NCBI GenBank assembly: GCA_009884515.1
Contig: RHHX01000001.1
Coordinates: forward strand, 62,001-126,000
Source: Candidatus Mycoplasma liparidae
GTDB taxonomy: Bacteria; Bacillota_I; Bacilli_A; Mycoplasmatales; Mycoplasmoidaceae
Length of the DNA stretch: 64,000 bases
Reading direction: 5' to 3'
Below the pieces are notes generated by a model, which was not told the DNA's origin, made no database searches, and saw nothing but the letters and a program-made list of their open reading frames with translations. Both the position numbers and the translations under genes were made by a program. This document shows, piece by piece, positions 9,928 through 19,851 of this stretch (position 1 is its first letter; every line of letters starts with the position of its first letter).

Positions 9928-11100
9928 TTATTTTTGAGGAGGATTAATTATTTGAGCTCATTTTTGTTCATGATTTTGTCTAAAAGCAATAATTTTATTA
10001 GTTAAATCATTACTGAAATTAGTAACTTTTATATTTAGTTCTCCTAAAGTAACAGAATTATTTTTAAAAGTAGCAGCTTTTCTTAAATCTATAGTTAATG
10101 CTTCTTGAGCAACTGAAATTTGTTGTTTTTCAATGTTATTATTATTTGTTAAAATAGCAAGAGTTTCTCTTTTAGCAAATTCTCTAAGTAAAAATGCTCT
10201 TAATTCTAAATCAGAAACATCAAAGAATTTTTCTAAAACATTAATAGTAACTGGATTTACAATTTTACTATCAATATTTTTAGCGATAACAGTTGAATAA
10301 GGAGTTCTTGCATAATTTCTACCAGCTTGGTCAACTAAAATAAGTGGAATTTGATTTAACGCTGTTTCTGGTAAAGAAACTAAGTTTGGTAAATCTGAAA
10401 CATCAATTTTTACTCATGCAGCATTTGCATTATTATCAGAAATAAATTTTCTAACTTCATTAATATAAATATTTTGACTAGTTAAATCATTTTTTTCAAT
10501 ATTTCCAACAACATTTAATAATTTTTTTGCTTGAATGTCATGAATTTGAGAAAATCTTGTTTTTTGTATTTCAGCTTTTGCTGGATCTTTTTGAGCTAAT
10601 GCAGCAATTTTAACTTGAACATCTTGATATTTTTTAGCATCATTTTTTTGTTCTTTAGCAAAAAATTCTAAAGCTTTAGCATGGTTATTAAATCTATTTT
10701 CTCTAATTTTTTGAATTATAAGAGATTTTCTTTTTAATACATCAAGTTTTCTAGTAATTTTTTTAAATTCATTTTGTGCTTTTGAAGCTAAAATATCAGC
10801 AGCAAATTTATAAGTTCTAACAGCAGATGTAATGCTTTCTGGTTTATATTCATTAACAATAACTAATCTTGAAGTTTGAACATTAAGATCTGATGGACCA
10901 AAACATAAAAGAGGTAATACTCCTGATTTTGTTGAAGTATCTCTTGTAGGTTGTCCGCCTGGTACAAAAGAAGGAACCATCATTTGTTCTTCAGTTTTTA
11001 AAGAAACACCTATTTTATCAATACATTTAACCAAATCAACTTTACTTTTAACAACTGGTTGGTTGTTAGCAGGCATATTTATATTTTGTTCATTAGCCAT
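9928..11100 (-). CDS. Unknown helical protein, Asn/Gln/Lys-rich
   Basis: The 390-residue product has no signal peptide or membrane segment and no domain I recognise. It starts MANEQNINMPANNQPVVKSK after a strong AGGAG SD. Residues about 85-225 are rich in Lys, Ala and Gln with heptad-like spacing and are probably coiled coil. The C-terminal 150 residues contain more hydrophobic positions (PETALNQIPLILVDQAG; KFFDVSDLELRAFLLREFAK) and look folded. One TGA Trp follows NANAA and another lies near the C-terminus. It sits just downstream of sufB but its content does not suggest a role in Fe-S assembly. Confidence 0.75.
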
Positions 11101-11175
11101 TTTTTTTCTCCTATTTTTTTTATAATATCTAATAATAGATTAACATAAAAAAGTAATAATATCTCCTAAATTTTA

Positions 11176-12489
11176 TTATTTCATTAATCTATTTAATTCA
11201 ACAGCATATTCCATAGGTAATTCTCTATTAAATTGGTCAATAAATCCTAAAACAAGTAAATTTTCAGCTTTTTGATTATTAAAACCTCTACTAGTTAAGA
11301 AAAATAATTGCTCTTCTGATATTTTAGATATTTGTGCTTCATGCTCAATTACTGATGACATATTTTCTATTTTTTCATATGGGTATGTATATGATTCTAA
11401 ATTTGATGATAATAGCAAATTATCACAAACAATTTTTGAATATGAATTCTTAGCACTCTTTTTAATATTTACATAACCTCTAAAATAAGTTTTAGAATTT
11501 TCATATCCAATTGTTTTTGAAATAATACTGCTTTTAGTATTTTCACCAATATGAATCATTTTAGCACCGGTATCTTGAATAACATTTGCTTTTGCCTTTG
11601 CTATTGAAATACAATTGCCACTAGAATTTTTACCCATTAAAATACAAGTTGGAAATTTAATATTATGTTTAGAACCTAAATTACCATCAACTCAAGTCAT
11701 ACTAGCGTCATCTTGAACAATTGCTCTTTTTGTTACATAGTTTAAAACATTGTCTGATCAATTTTGAATAGTTGTATATTTCATTTCAGAATTTTTTTCA
11801 ACATAAATTTCAACAACTGCGGCATGAAGATTATTTTCATCATAAATTTCAGCAGTACATCCTTCTATGTAATGTAAGCTACTATTTTCATCTAAAATAA
11901 TTAGAGTTCTTTCAAATTGACCCATGTTTTTTGATTGAAGTCTGAAGTATGAATGTAAGGGTTTATCTAATTTTGTATTTTTAGGAACATAAATAAAAGT
12001 TCCACCAGATCATACTGATGTGTTTAAAGCTGCATATTTGTTATCAGTATAGGGAACTAATTTATTAAAGTATTTTAAAAATAATTCCGGATGTTTTTTA
12101 TAAGCTGTATCACTATCCAAAAAAATAATCTTTTTATCTTCTAATTCTTTATTAAAAGAATGATAAACTGATTCAGATTCATATTGAGCATTAACTCCAT
12201 CTAAATATTTTTTTTCAGTTTCAATTACATCTAATTTTTCAAAAATATTTTTAATATCTTTATCAACTTCATTTCAATCGTCTTTAATTGAAAAACTATT
12301 CTTTTTGAAATAAATAAAATCATCAAAATCAAGATCTTTTAAATCTTCTTCACATCAAAGAGGATTTTTTTGTAATAAAAAAGATTCATAAGCTTTTAAT
12401 CTTATTGATAACATCCTTTCATCTTCTTCTTTTAATCTTGAAATTTCTTTAATAACTTCTTGATTAAGACCTTTTTTAAATTCGTTCAT
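11176..12489 (-). CDS. sufB: Fe-S cluster scaffold protein SufB
   Basis: SufB is the scaffold on which the SufBC(D) complex builds Fe-S clusters. The 437-residue product is a little shorter than typical SufB (465). Conserved blocks include [46 protein letters not shown] with the family Cys, and the C-terminal [26 protein letters not shown] and [13 protein letters not shown], all typical SufB. It is the last gene of the suf cluster and directly follows sufU. Confidence 0.95.
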
Positions 12490-12490
12490 T

Positions 12491-12940
12491 TTATTTTTTT
12501 ATTTTTTCTATTAAACTATTAATTGAATTGTAGCAAATTAAAGCACATTTAACTCTATTAGCTTGTTGATTAATATTTTCAAAAGCAATTGCTTCATCGA
12601 TAATATCTTTATCAAATTCAACATTATCAATCATTTTTTTATATTCATCAATAATATCTTGAGCTTCTGATAATGATTTATTTAAAATGATATTACATAA
12701 AATATCAGTTGAAGCTGTTGAAATAGCACAACCAACACCCATAAATTTGATATCAATAATAAGATCATTTTCTAATTTAATAAAAAGTTCAAAGTCATCA
12801 ATACATGATTCTGATTTATTATGAAAATTTTGATAATCTTCTTTGTTTTCTAAAACATTAACTTTATTATGAGGATAATCATAATGTTCTAAAATTATTT
12901 GTTTATACATGTCTTTATTATAAGATGGCACTAATTTCAT
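12491..12940 (-). CDS. sufU: SufU-type zinc sulfur-transfer protein
   Basis: SufU accepts persulfide sulfur from SufS. The 149-residue product carries the three conserved Cys and the Asp of the zinc site: ESCIDDF (Cys46, Asp48), GVGCAIS (Cys71) and RVKCALI (Cys132). The 23-base overlap with sufS supports tight coupling. The SD (AAAGGAG) abuts the chosen ATG with no spacer, so a start at the ATG of MYKQIIL (residue 11, position 12910) is possible, but the N-terminal ten residues match the usual SufU length. Confidence 0.93.
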   Translation of the reverse strand: MKLVPSYNKDMYKQIILEHYDYPHNKVNVLENKEDYQNFHNKSESCIDDFELFIKLENDLIIDIKFMGVGCAISTASTDILCNIILNKSLSEAQDIIDEYKKMIDNVEFDKDIIDEAIAFENINQQANRVKCALICYNSINSLIEKIKK

Positions 12941-14117
12941 CTCCTTTTTTGAATTTATTTAAAACATTAAATAATTTATCAATTTCAGCGGTTGTATTAT
13001 AAATGGAAAAGGAAATTCTAACAATACCATCACATTTTAGAACTTTATTAAGTAATTTTGCACATCCGAACCCTGATCTTACAATAAAATTTTTTGTTCC
13101 AAGATAACTTGCTAAATCTTGACAAAAAACACCTTTAATATTAAAAGAAACAATTCTTGAATTTTCTAAATTATACAAATGAATATCCTTTATTTTTGAT
13201 AGTTTTCCAACTGCATAATTAATCAATTTATCTTCATATTTAAAAATATTTTCATAGCCTATTTCATTAATAAATTCTAGTGAACCCAATCAACCATAAA
13301 TACCAGCCATATTAATAGTTCCACCTTCAAATTTTAAATAATTATCTTTAGAATCAAATGTTTCTTCTTTAATATTAGAATTCATATTACCACCAAATTT
13401 ATAAGGTTTAATTTTACTAATTAGTTTTTTTTTAATAAAAGCACCGCCTAATCCAGTTGGTCCAAATAATTTATGACAACTAAAAGCAGCAAAATCAACA
13501 TCCCAATATTTTAAATCAACTGGATAGTGTTGAATTAATTGAGCAATATCTAAACAAATAAAAATATCTTTATTAAATTTTCTAATAGCTTCAACTATTG
13601 GTTTAACATCAATTTTATTCCCAAGTACATTAGAAGCACCTGTAAATGAAACTATTTTAGTTTTTTCTGTTAGTTGAGCAATAAAATCTTCAGGTTTTAA
13701 ATCAACTTTATCAGCATCAACAAATTTAATTTTAAGACCTTTTTCATCTCTTAAATTATATCAAGGCAAAAGATTTGAAGCATGTTCTAAATAAGTAAGA
13801 ACAATTTCATCATCTTTTGAAACAAGCCCACTTAAAGAACTTGCAATCATATTTAATGATTCAGTTGCTCCTGATGTAAAAACGATTTCATCAAAATCAA
13901 CTTTAAAAAGATCAGCAGTTTTTTTTCTTGTCTCATCAATAACAATACTAACATTGTTTGTAAAAATAGAATCTGTATTATGTGAATTAGAAGATTGGGT
14001 TATGTAATATTCATTTATCTTATCAATTACTATTTGAGCCTTTAAAGTGGTAGCAGCACTATCAAAATAAACTAAGTTCGGATTTTTTTCAAATCAAGGG
14101 AAGAATTTTTTATACAT
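12918..14117 (-). CDS. sufS: Cysteine desulfurase SufS
   Basis: SufS is a PLP enzyme that removes sulfur from cysteine for Fe-S clusters and tRNA thiolation. The 399-residue product has VYFDSAATTLK near the N-terminus, TSGATESLNMIA (81-92), the PLP Lys in FSCHKLFGPTG (Lys216) and the active-site Cys in VRSGFGCAK (Cys352). The PLP-ring Asp lies in CLDIAQ (Asp190), with Ile where most family members have Gly. The C-terminus overlaps sufU by 23 bases. Confidence 0.95.
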
Positions 14118-14201
14118 GTTAAAACCTTAAATTATTAAATAATATGAATTATTTATATAAAAATATTATAGTTATAAATATAGATTTAGGAGAATATATT
14201 T

Positions 14202-14798
14202 ATGATAGTTACAAAAAAAGCTTTTGATTTTACTGCTTTAACAGTTATGGGAAATAACGAAATAAAAGAAATGAAGTTATCTGACTACATGGGGGAAAAT
14301 GGAATCATCCTATTTTTCTACCCAAAAGATTTTACATTCGTTTGTCCTTCAGAAATAATTGCTTTTGACAATAGGTTAGAAGATTTTAATGAAAAGGGTT
14401 ATAACGTTGTTGGATGTTCTGTTGATAATGAATTTTGTCATTTAGCTTGAAAAAATACAGAAGTTGAAAAAGGTGGAATTGGCCAAATAAGATATCCATT
14501 AATTTCTGATATTAAAAAAGAAATTTCAAAAGAATATGATGTTTTATTTGATGAAAGTGTTTCTTTAAGAGCAAGCTTCTTAATTGATAGTAAGATGATT
14601 ATTAGACATTGTGTTATTAATGATTTACCATTAGGTAGAAGTATTGATGAAATGTTAAGAATGGTTGATGCTTTAAATTTTCATAATGAAAATGGTCTTG
14701 TTTGTCCAGCTAACTGAAAAAAAGGCAATAAAGCAATGGAAGCTAATCCTGCTGGTGTTAGTGAATATTTAAAAAATAATTCAAACGATTTAAAATAA
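14202..14798 (+). CDS. Typical 2-Cys peroxiredoxin (AhpC/TSA family)
   Basis: The enzyme reduces H2O2 and organic peroxides, using thioredoxin or AhpF as donor. The 198-residue product has the peroxidatic Cys in KDFTFVCPSE (Cys48) and the resolving Cys in GLVCPANWKKG (Cys168), the layout of typical 2-Cys enzymes. A TTAGGAG SD precedes the ATG. It sits on the + strand inside an otherwise - strand suf cluster: divergent from sufS and convergent with sufD. A thioredoxin reductase lies at 36085-37008, but no ahpF is seen. Confidence 0.93.
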
Positions 14799-14826
14799 AA
14801 TTAAAGTTTTTCGCTAATTTTATTTT
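14792..14826. terminator. Two-way hairpin at the peroxiredoxin/sufD convergence
   Basis: AAAATAAAATTA (14792-14803) is the exact complement of TAATTTTATTTT (14815-14826), a 12 bp stem with an 11-base loop. Both stop codons, TAA at 14796-14798 for the peroxiredoxin and TAA at 14801-14803 on the - strand for sufD, lie in the left arm. The all-A/T stem ends in T runs in both directions. Confidence 0.6.
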
Positions 14827-15400
14827 CAAAATAAATAATTTGATCTTCATTTAGGTTTTTTAAAACCAAATTAAAATGAGATCAGATTATTATTTTTATT
14901 GCTTTATTTTTAGAAAAGTTTCTTGCCATAAGAAATCATAAAACTTCCTTATTAATAGCTCCAATAGTGCACGAATGGATTGCTTCAAGTTGATTGTTAT
15001 GTACTTCAAAAAATGGTTTCATAATAACTGAAGTACTTTCTTCATCAATAATTCCATTTAATTTAATATCAATTTTATTATTTGGATAATTATTAATTAT
15101 TTTTCCATTAACTTTAATATCAAGGGTTTTTTGATTTTTACACAAATAATTAATATTAATTTTTGCATTATTATTACTTGAACAAAATGTTATTAAGATA
15201 TCTATTTTTTTTCTAATATTATTGATTCCTGAAATATTCAAATTTAAGTTTGATGAATGTAAATTAATTTCTAATTTAAAATTATCTGTAAAGTTGTTGA
15301 TATCCAAAATATTAAAATCAACATCTTGATCGTAATAATCATATTTTTCAATATTTGTTTTTTCTAATAATAAAAAATTATTAACTTTTATTTTTTCCAA
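14801..15400 (-). CDS. sufD: Short SufD, Fe-S scaffold partner
   Basis: SufD pairs with SufB and SufC and helps iron entry. The 199-residue product is about half the length of usual SufD (400-430) and keeps the C-terminal beta-helix part: VIMKPFFEVHNNQLEAIHSC, then TIGAINKEVLWFLMARNFSKNKA. That resembles the family pattern of a His followed by a DEEALFYLRSRG-like stretch. There is no ATG; the start is TTG with AGGA about 7 bases upstream and follows the sufC stop by 8 bases. The missing N-terminal half, or low similarity there, deserves comparison with other mollicute SufD. Confidence 0.8.
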
Positions 15401-15408
15401 AAATAATC

Positions 15409-16143
15409 CTATTTATTTAAATATTTATTAAATCCGCTTTTTAATGTTTCATGAGCAGTTTCATAATCACCAGTTCGGATTACTTTACCATTACATATTA
15501 AAAACAATTTATTAGGTTTTAATCTTTCAATCATTTTATTGTTATGAGTAATAAAGATAATTGTTTTGCCTTTTGCTTTTTCTTTTAAAAGAATGTCGAT
15601 AATTATTTCGTAAGTATCAACATCAAGACCTGAATCAATTTCATCAAGTAATATTATTTCAGGATTTAATAACAGCATTTGCATGATTTCATTTTTCTTT
15701 TTTTCTCCACCACTAAATCCTTGATTAATATATCTTTTTAAGATACTTTCATCAAAATTAACTTTTTTAAGATAAGTATTAATTTTTTTATAAGATTCAA
15801 AAACTGAAACTTTTTTATCAGAATTTTCTTTTAACATTGAAATATAGAAATCAATATTAGTAATACCATTGATTTCTATCGGACTTTGAGACGATAAAAA
15901 AAAACCTAATTGAGCTATTTCGCTTGTATTTTTATTAGTAATATTCAGATTATTGTAGAAAATATTTCCATGAATTTTTTCAAATGAATAGTGGTTCATT
16001 ATTGATTTTAAAAGTGTTGATTTCCCATGCCCATTTGGACCTAAAATAACAACAATATCACCCTTATCAATTGTTATGTCTATTTTTTTTAAAATTTCAT
16101 TATTATTATCTACTTTAACTGATAATTGATCAATTTTAAGCAT
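15409..16143 (-). CDS. sufC: SufC ATPase of Fe-S assembly
   Basis: SufC is an ABC-type ATPase that drives conformational change in SufBCD; it is not a transporter. The 244-residue product has Walker A GPNGHGKST (35-43), QGFSGGEKKKNEIMQML with the SufC-type signature, and Walker B plus D-loop ILLDEIDSGLDVD. The LDEIDSGLDVD form is diagnostic for SufC over transport ATPases. It is the first gene of the cluster and shares a divergent promoter gap with the lipoprotein gene. Confidence 0.96.
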   Translation of the reverse strand: MLKIDQLSVKVDNNNEILKKIDITIDKGDIVVILGPNGHGKSTLLKSIMNHYSFEKIHGNIFYNNLNITNKNTSEIAQLGFFLSSQSPIEINGITNIDFYISMLKENSDKKVSVFESYKKINTYLKKVNFDESILKRYINQGFSGGEKKKNEIMQMLLLNPEIILLDEIDSGLDVDTYEIIIDILLKEKAKGKTIIFITHNNKMIERLKPNKLFLICNGKVIRTGDYETAHETLKSGFNKYLNK

Positions 16144-16257
16144 GACATTCTTTCGTTATTTAAAATATTATATTTTATTGGATTGGATAACATATGTTTC
16201 ATATATTTATTATATAATAAATATATAATAGAAAATATTTTAATAAAATGGGGTTTT
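16144..16257. promoter_or_regulatory. Divergent promoter region sufC / lipoprotein
   Basis: A 114-base gap between sufC (-) and the lipoprotein gene (+). Two TATAAT hexamers at 16213-16218 and 16224-16229 are candidate -10 boxes for the lipoprotein gene. No clear -35 is seen. Confidence 0.4.
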
Positions 16258-19200
16258 ATGGTTAAGAAGTATAAAAAATGATCATTAGGAACTGCTGGTT
16301 TATCGCTTGCTTTAGGTTCGGTCCTTTTTTTATCTAGTTGTGGAGCAGGTGTTTCATCTGCAATTATTGATCAACAAGTTAGTACTGGTACTGGTGAATC
16401 TTTTTATACTAATGGTGGTGATTTTAATACTATTGCTAAAAAATCATTATCAACTGTAACTGGTATGAATAGTTGAATTGATTCATTAGGTAATGAATTT
16501 ATTTATTCTTGATTTAAAAATATTCAAAATTTAGAAAATATTAAAGAAAAATGAGATGAATGAATAAAATCAACTGATGAATTGTGAGATACAACATTAG
16601 CTGATTTTAATACAAGACATGGGTCTGATGCACCTTATTATATTCAAAATGAATTACTTTCACCAGCTGGTGGAACTATTGAAGATTGAAAAAAATCTAA
16701 AATTATTGCCCTAGCTAATACTGAATTTACGACTTTAATTGAAAAAGATTATATTTATTTATCAAATGCTAATAATAAGTCTAATCCAACTGAATTAGAA
16801 ATTAATAACATTGCTAATATAAACGGTATTACTTCTGGTACTAGTAATAATTTTATTTTTGGAGCAGAAGCTGTATTTCCAGAAGGTCCTGGTCCACTTG
16901 AAAGAGGTATTGCTGATTTTAAAGAATTTATTTTTGATGAATATGTAAGAAATGAAATGCCTTATTTAACTGCCATGTCTTTATACAAACATCAAGCTCC
17001 TCTTAATTCTTCTTCTAAATCAAAATGATTTGATGTTTCAAAGATTCAAAATTTTAATAAGAATCAAGTTAATCCAATTCCAGTTGAAGCAAACTATGCT
17101 TGACAAGTTTATGAAAATCCAAGTATTTCAACTGTTGAAGGTGTTAATGCTTCTCAAAAATATCAAAATTTAGTTCCTGAATTAGTTGATGGTAAATTTT
17201 TAAATAACTCAGCTGGTGGAAGTATTAATATTCCTTATAATAATGGTGAATATACTGATGATTCAGCTACTTCTTTCTTAGTAACAAAGAAAACATCTTT
17301 TGATAGTTTATTTTTACCATTTGCTGCATCTGCTAATTATAAATTAAATACCATCTTATATAATACAACTGATGCAAATGTAACAATTGCTCCTGCTATA
17401 GATCCTATTAGTATTATGGGTAATTTTATGACTAAGACAGCTAGACCTGGTGCCTTTTCTTTACCAACAGAAATTTCTGGGTCATTAATTGGTGATTATG
17501 AAGGTATGACTCATATTTCAGATACTGTTGATTTGGGCAAAAAATCTCCTTTTATTTTATCTAGAAATGAAGCTGGTGTTCATATTATTGGTATTGATAG
17601 ATATTTAGCAATGAGTCAAGCTAATGATGCACTTGGTTTTAATGGTGTTATTGAAGAAATGAAAAACACTTTAAAATGAAGACATGTTCAAACAAGAGAA
17701 GGTTTTAATAAAGGTGGATTAACTACCGAATCTTTTAATTTAAATACTTTGATAAATACTTATTTTTCATCAAATAAAAATGATTTGTTAGTTAAATATA
17801 TTATTGAAAAAGGAATTGATTTACCAACTGAACCTCCTTTAACTGGTAACATATTTTTGTTTTCAAAAGAAATAAGTAAAATTGATAGAACTCCTGCAAG
17901 TGGTAATTTTAAAAATCAACTTTTATTATTACCAAATGAATCTAATTTAGCAATTGCTATTTTCGCTGTAAAAGAAGAAGACTCTTGAAAAGATGTAAAT
18001 AATGCGATTAAAACTAAATTTTATTCTACTCAAGATCCTTATGTAAATAAATATTCACTTGACAATTTTTTTAATGAAAATGAATCAACTGTTAGTAATG
18101 GGATAGCAGGAATCTTACCTTATACGAGAAATAAAACAAATGGTAATTACGATAGTGTTGGTTATTTTAATACAAAAACACCAGAAGGCGTTTGAAGTTT
18201 TGATGAAAATAAATATAAAACATTAGTTACTAGTGTTGCTCCTTGAGCAAATAAATATGTTGATGATTTAAAACTGAAAAAGAAAACACTAGATTCTTTT
18301 TATCAATCATTTAATCAAAATATCTTAACTGATAATCATTTAATTAACCAAACAATAAGTTCGACAATTAGTTCTGATATTTCTAATGATATTATTATTT
18401 CGAAAATTGAAACTCAAATAGCACCAATTTACAATTCAACGACAAATACATTTGTTACTGATAATGTTGATGGTGGAACTATTGCTAGACCAACTACAAC
18501 AACAACACCTGCTGAAGCTACTAATTATATTAATAGTCAAATTGCTAATATTTTTGAAAAACAATATATTCTAAGAAATTATATAAAAACAAATAATCAT
18601 TTATATGCTGATGGAAATTGAAGTACTTATGATCAACTTTTAGCAAAATCAGTTGATTCTCATAATAGTAATATTGCTAAAAATGAAGCTGGAGAAGTTA
18701 TTATTAATCTTTTCGAAAGAAAAACTTTATATCAATTTATTTTAACAATTCAATATGCTCTTGGTTGAGATAGTAAAACTAAAACTTATACATTTGATTC
18801 TTATAAAGATTATTTAAGTAATAATACTTTGAATAATGCTAAGGCTTCTTATGTATGATTAGATTCTGATTATGCTGATATTGTTACAGGTTATGGAACT
18901 AATTTAGATGTTGATTTTACTTTTGTTGAAAACCCTATTGCTCTAACTAAATATTCAAATACTTATGGTTATCAAGGACAAACACCTCCAACAATAACTG
19001 ATAATAAATTTGATGTAGGAAATACAACATTAACGAATGATACTAATTATTTTAATTCGGTTAAACCTACAAATGCTCCAACTTCAAAAGGTTTTACTGG
19101 ATTTTATGGATTACAATTTGAAAATAATAACGATTTACCTCAATATGTTTCATCAGCTATTTTTAATGATTCATTAACGACAAATAATGGTACTGTTGAT

Positions 19201-19782
19201 GTAAAAAATAGTGGTACTTTATATAATTATGGAAGTAGAACAAATATAGTTAGTACTATTAATTCAATTAATAACTTTAGTTCTTTGGAAGTATTTACAA
19301 ATCAATTAGTTGTCAACTTTAATATTGATACAAAACCAATTTTTGATGCTATTACTCTTAAAGAACAAAAAGTGGCTTTAATAATTCAAGTTGAAAATGT
19401 TGCTATTATTCCTAAAGTTGCTTTTGAAGGTGTTTTTAATAAACAAATTCTAAACTCTGAAGCAACTTCAACTAGTAGTAAATTCTTTGGAACTCCAACT
19501 GATCAAAATACTCAAGTTCTTTTAACTCAATTTAATAATGATGATGTTAATAAAACTTTTCTTGAAGCAGGTGGACTTAATTGAACTTCACCTAATATTT
19601 TGAATTCAAGTGACGAAGCATTCTTTTGAGGATTAGTTGATTTTGCAACAGATAATACATCTCTTCAAGGTGAAGCATTTAATAATATGGTTAAACTTCA
19701 AGGAAAAATTACTGTTTTTGATGTAAGATTAAATAATACTCTTGGTAGTGGTTTAGTAAATGATTTTAAGAGACCAAAATAA
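16258..19782 (+). CDS. Large surface lipoprotein, unknown function
   Basis: The 1174-residue product starts with a basic n-region, a hydrophobic stretch and a lipobox ending LSSC, so Cys28 should be lipidated and the rest exposed outside the cell. The body is rich in Asn, Thr, Ser and Tyr with many aromatic residues and no obvious enzyme motif. A GTIARPTTTTTPAEATNY stretch near residue 745 is Thr-rich. There are about 20 TGA Trp codons. It stands alone, with its own promoter gap and a downstream gap before miaB. Mycoplasma lipoproteins of this size are often adhesins or substrate-binding proteins, but nothing here decides the role. Confidence 0.88.
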
Positions 19783-19851
19783 ATAAAGAATAAAAGCATA
19801 TCCCATAGATTTGTTTTTATTTTTAATCAAAAGTTAACTTATGAGGTTTTA

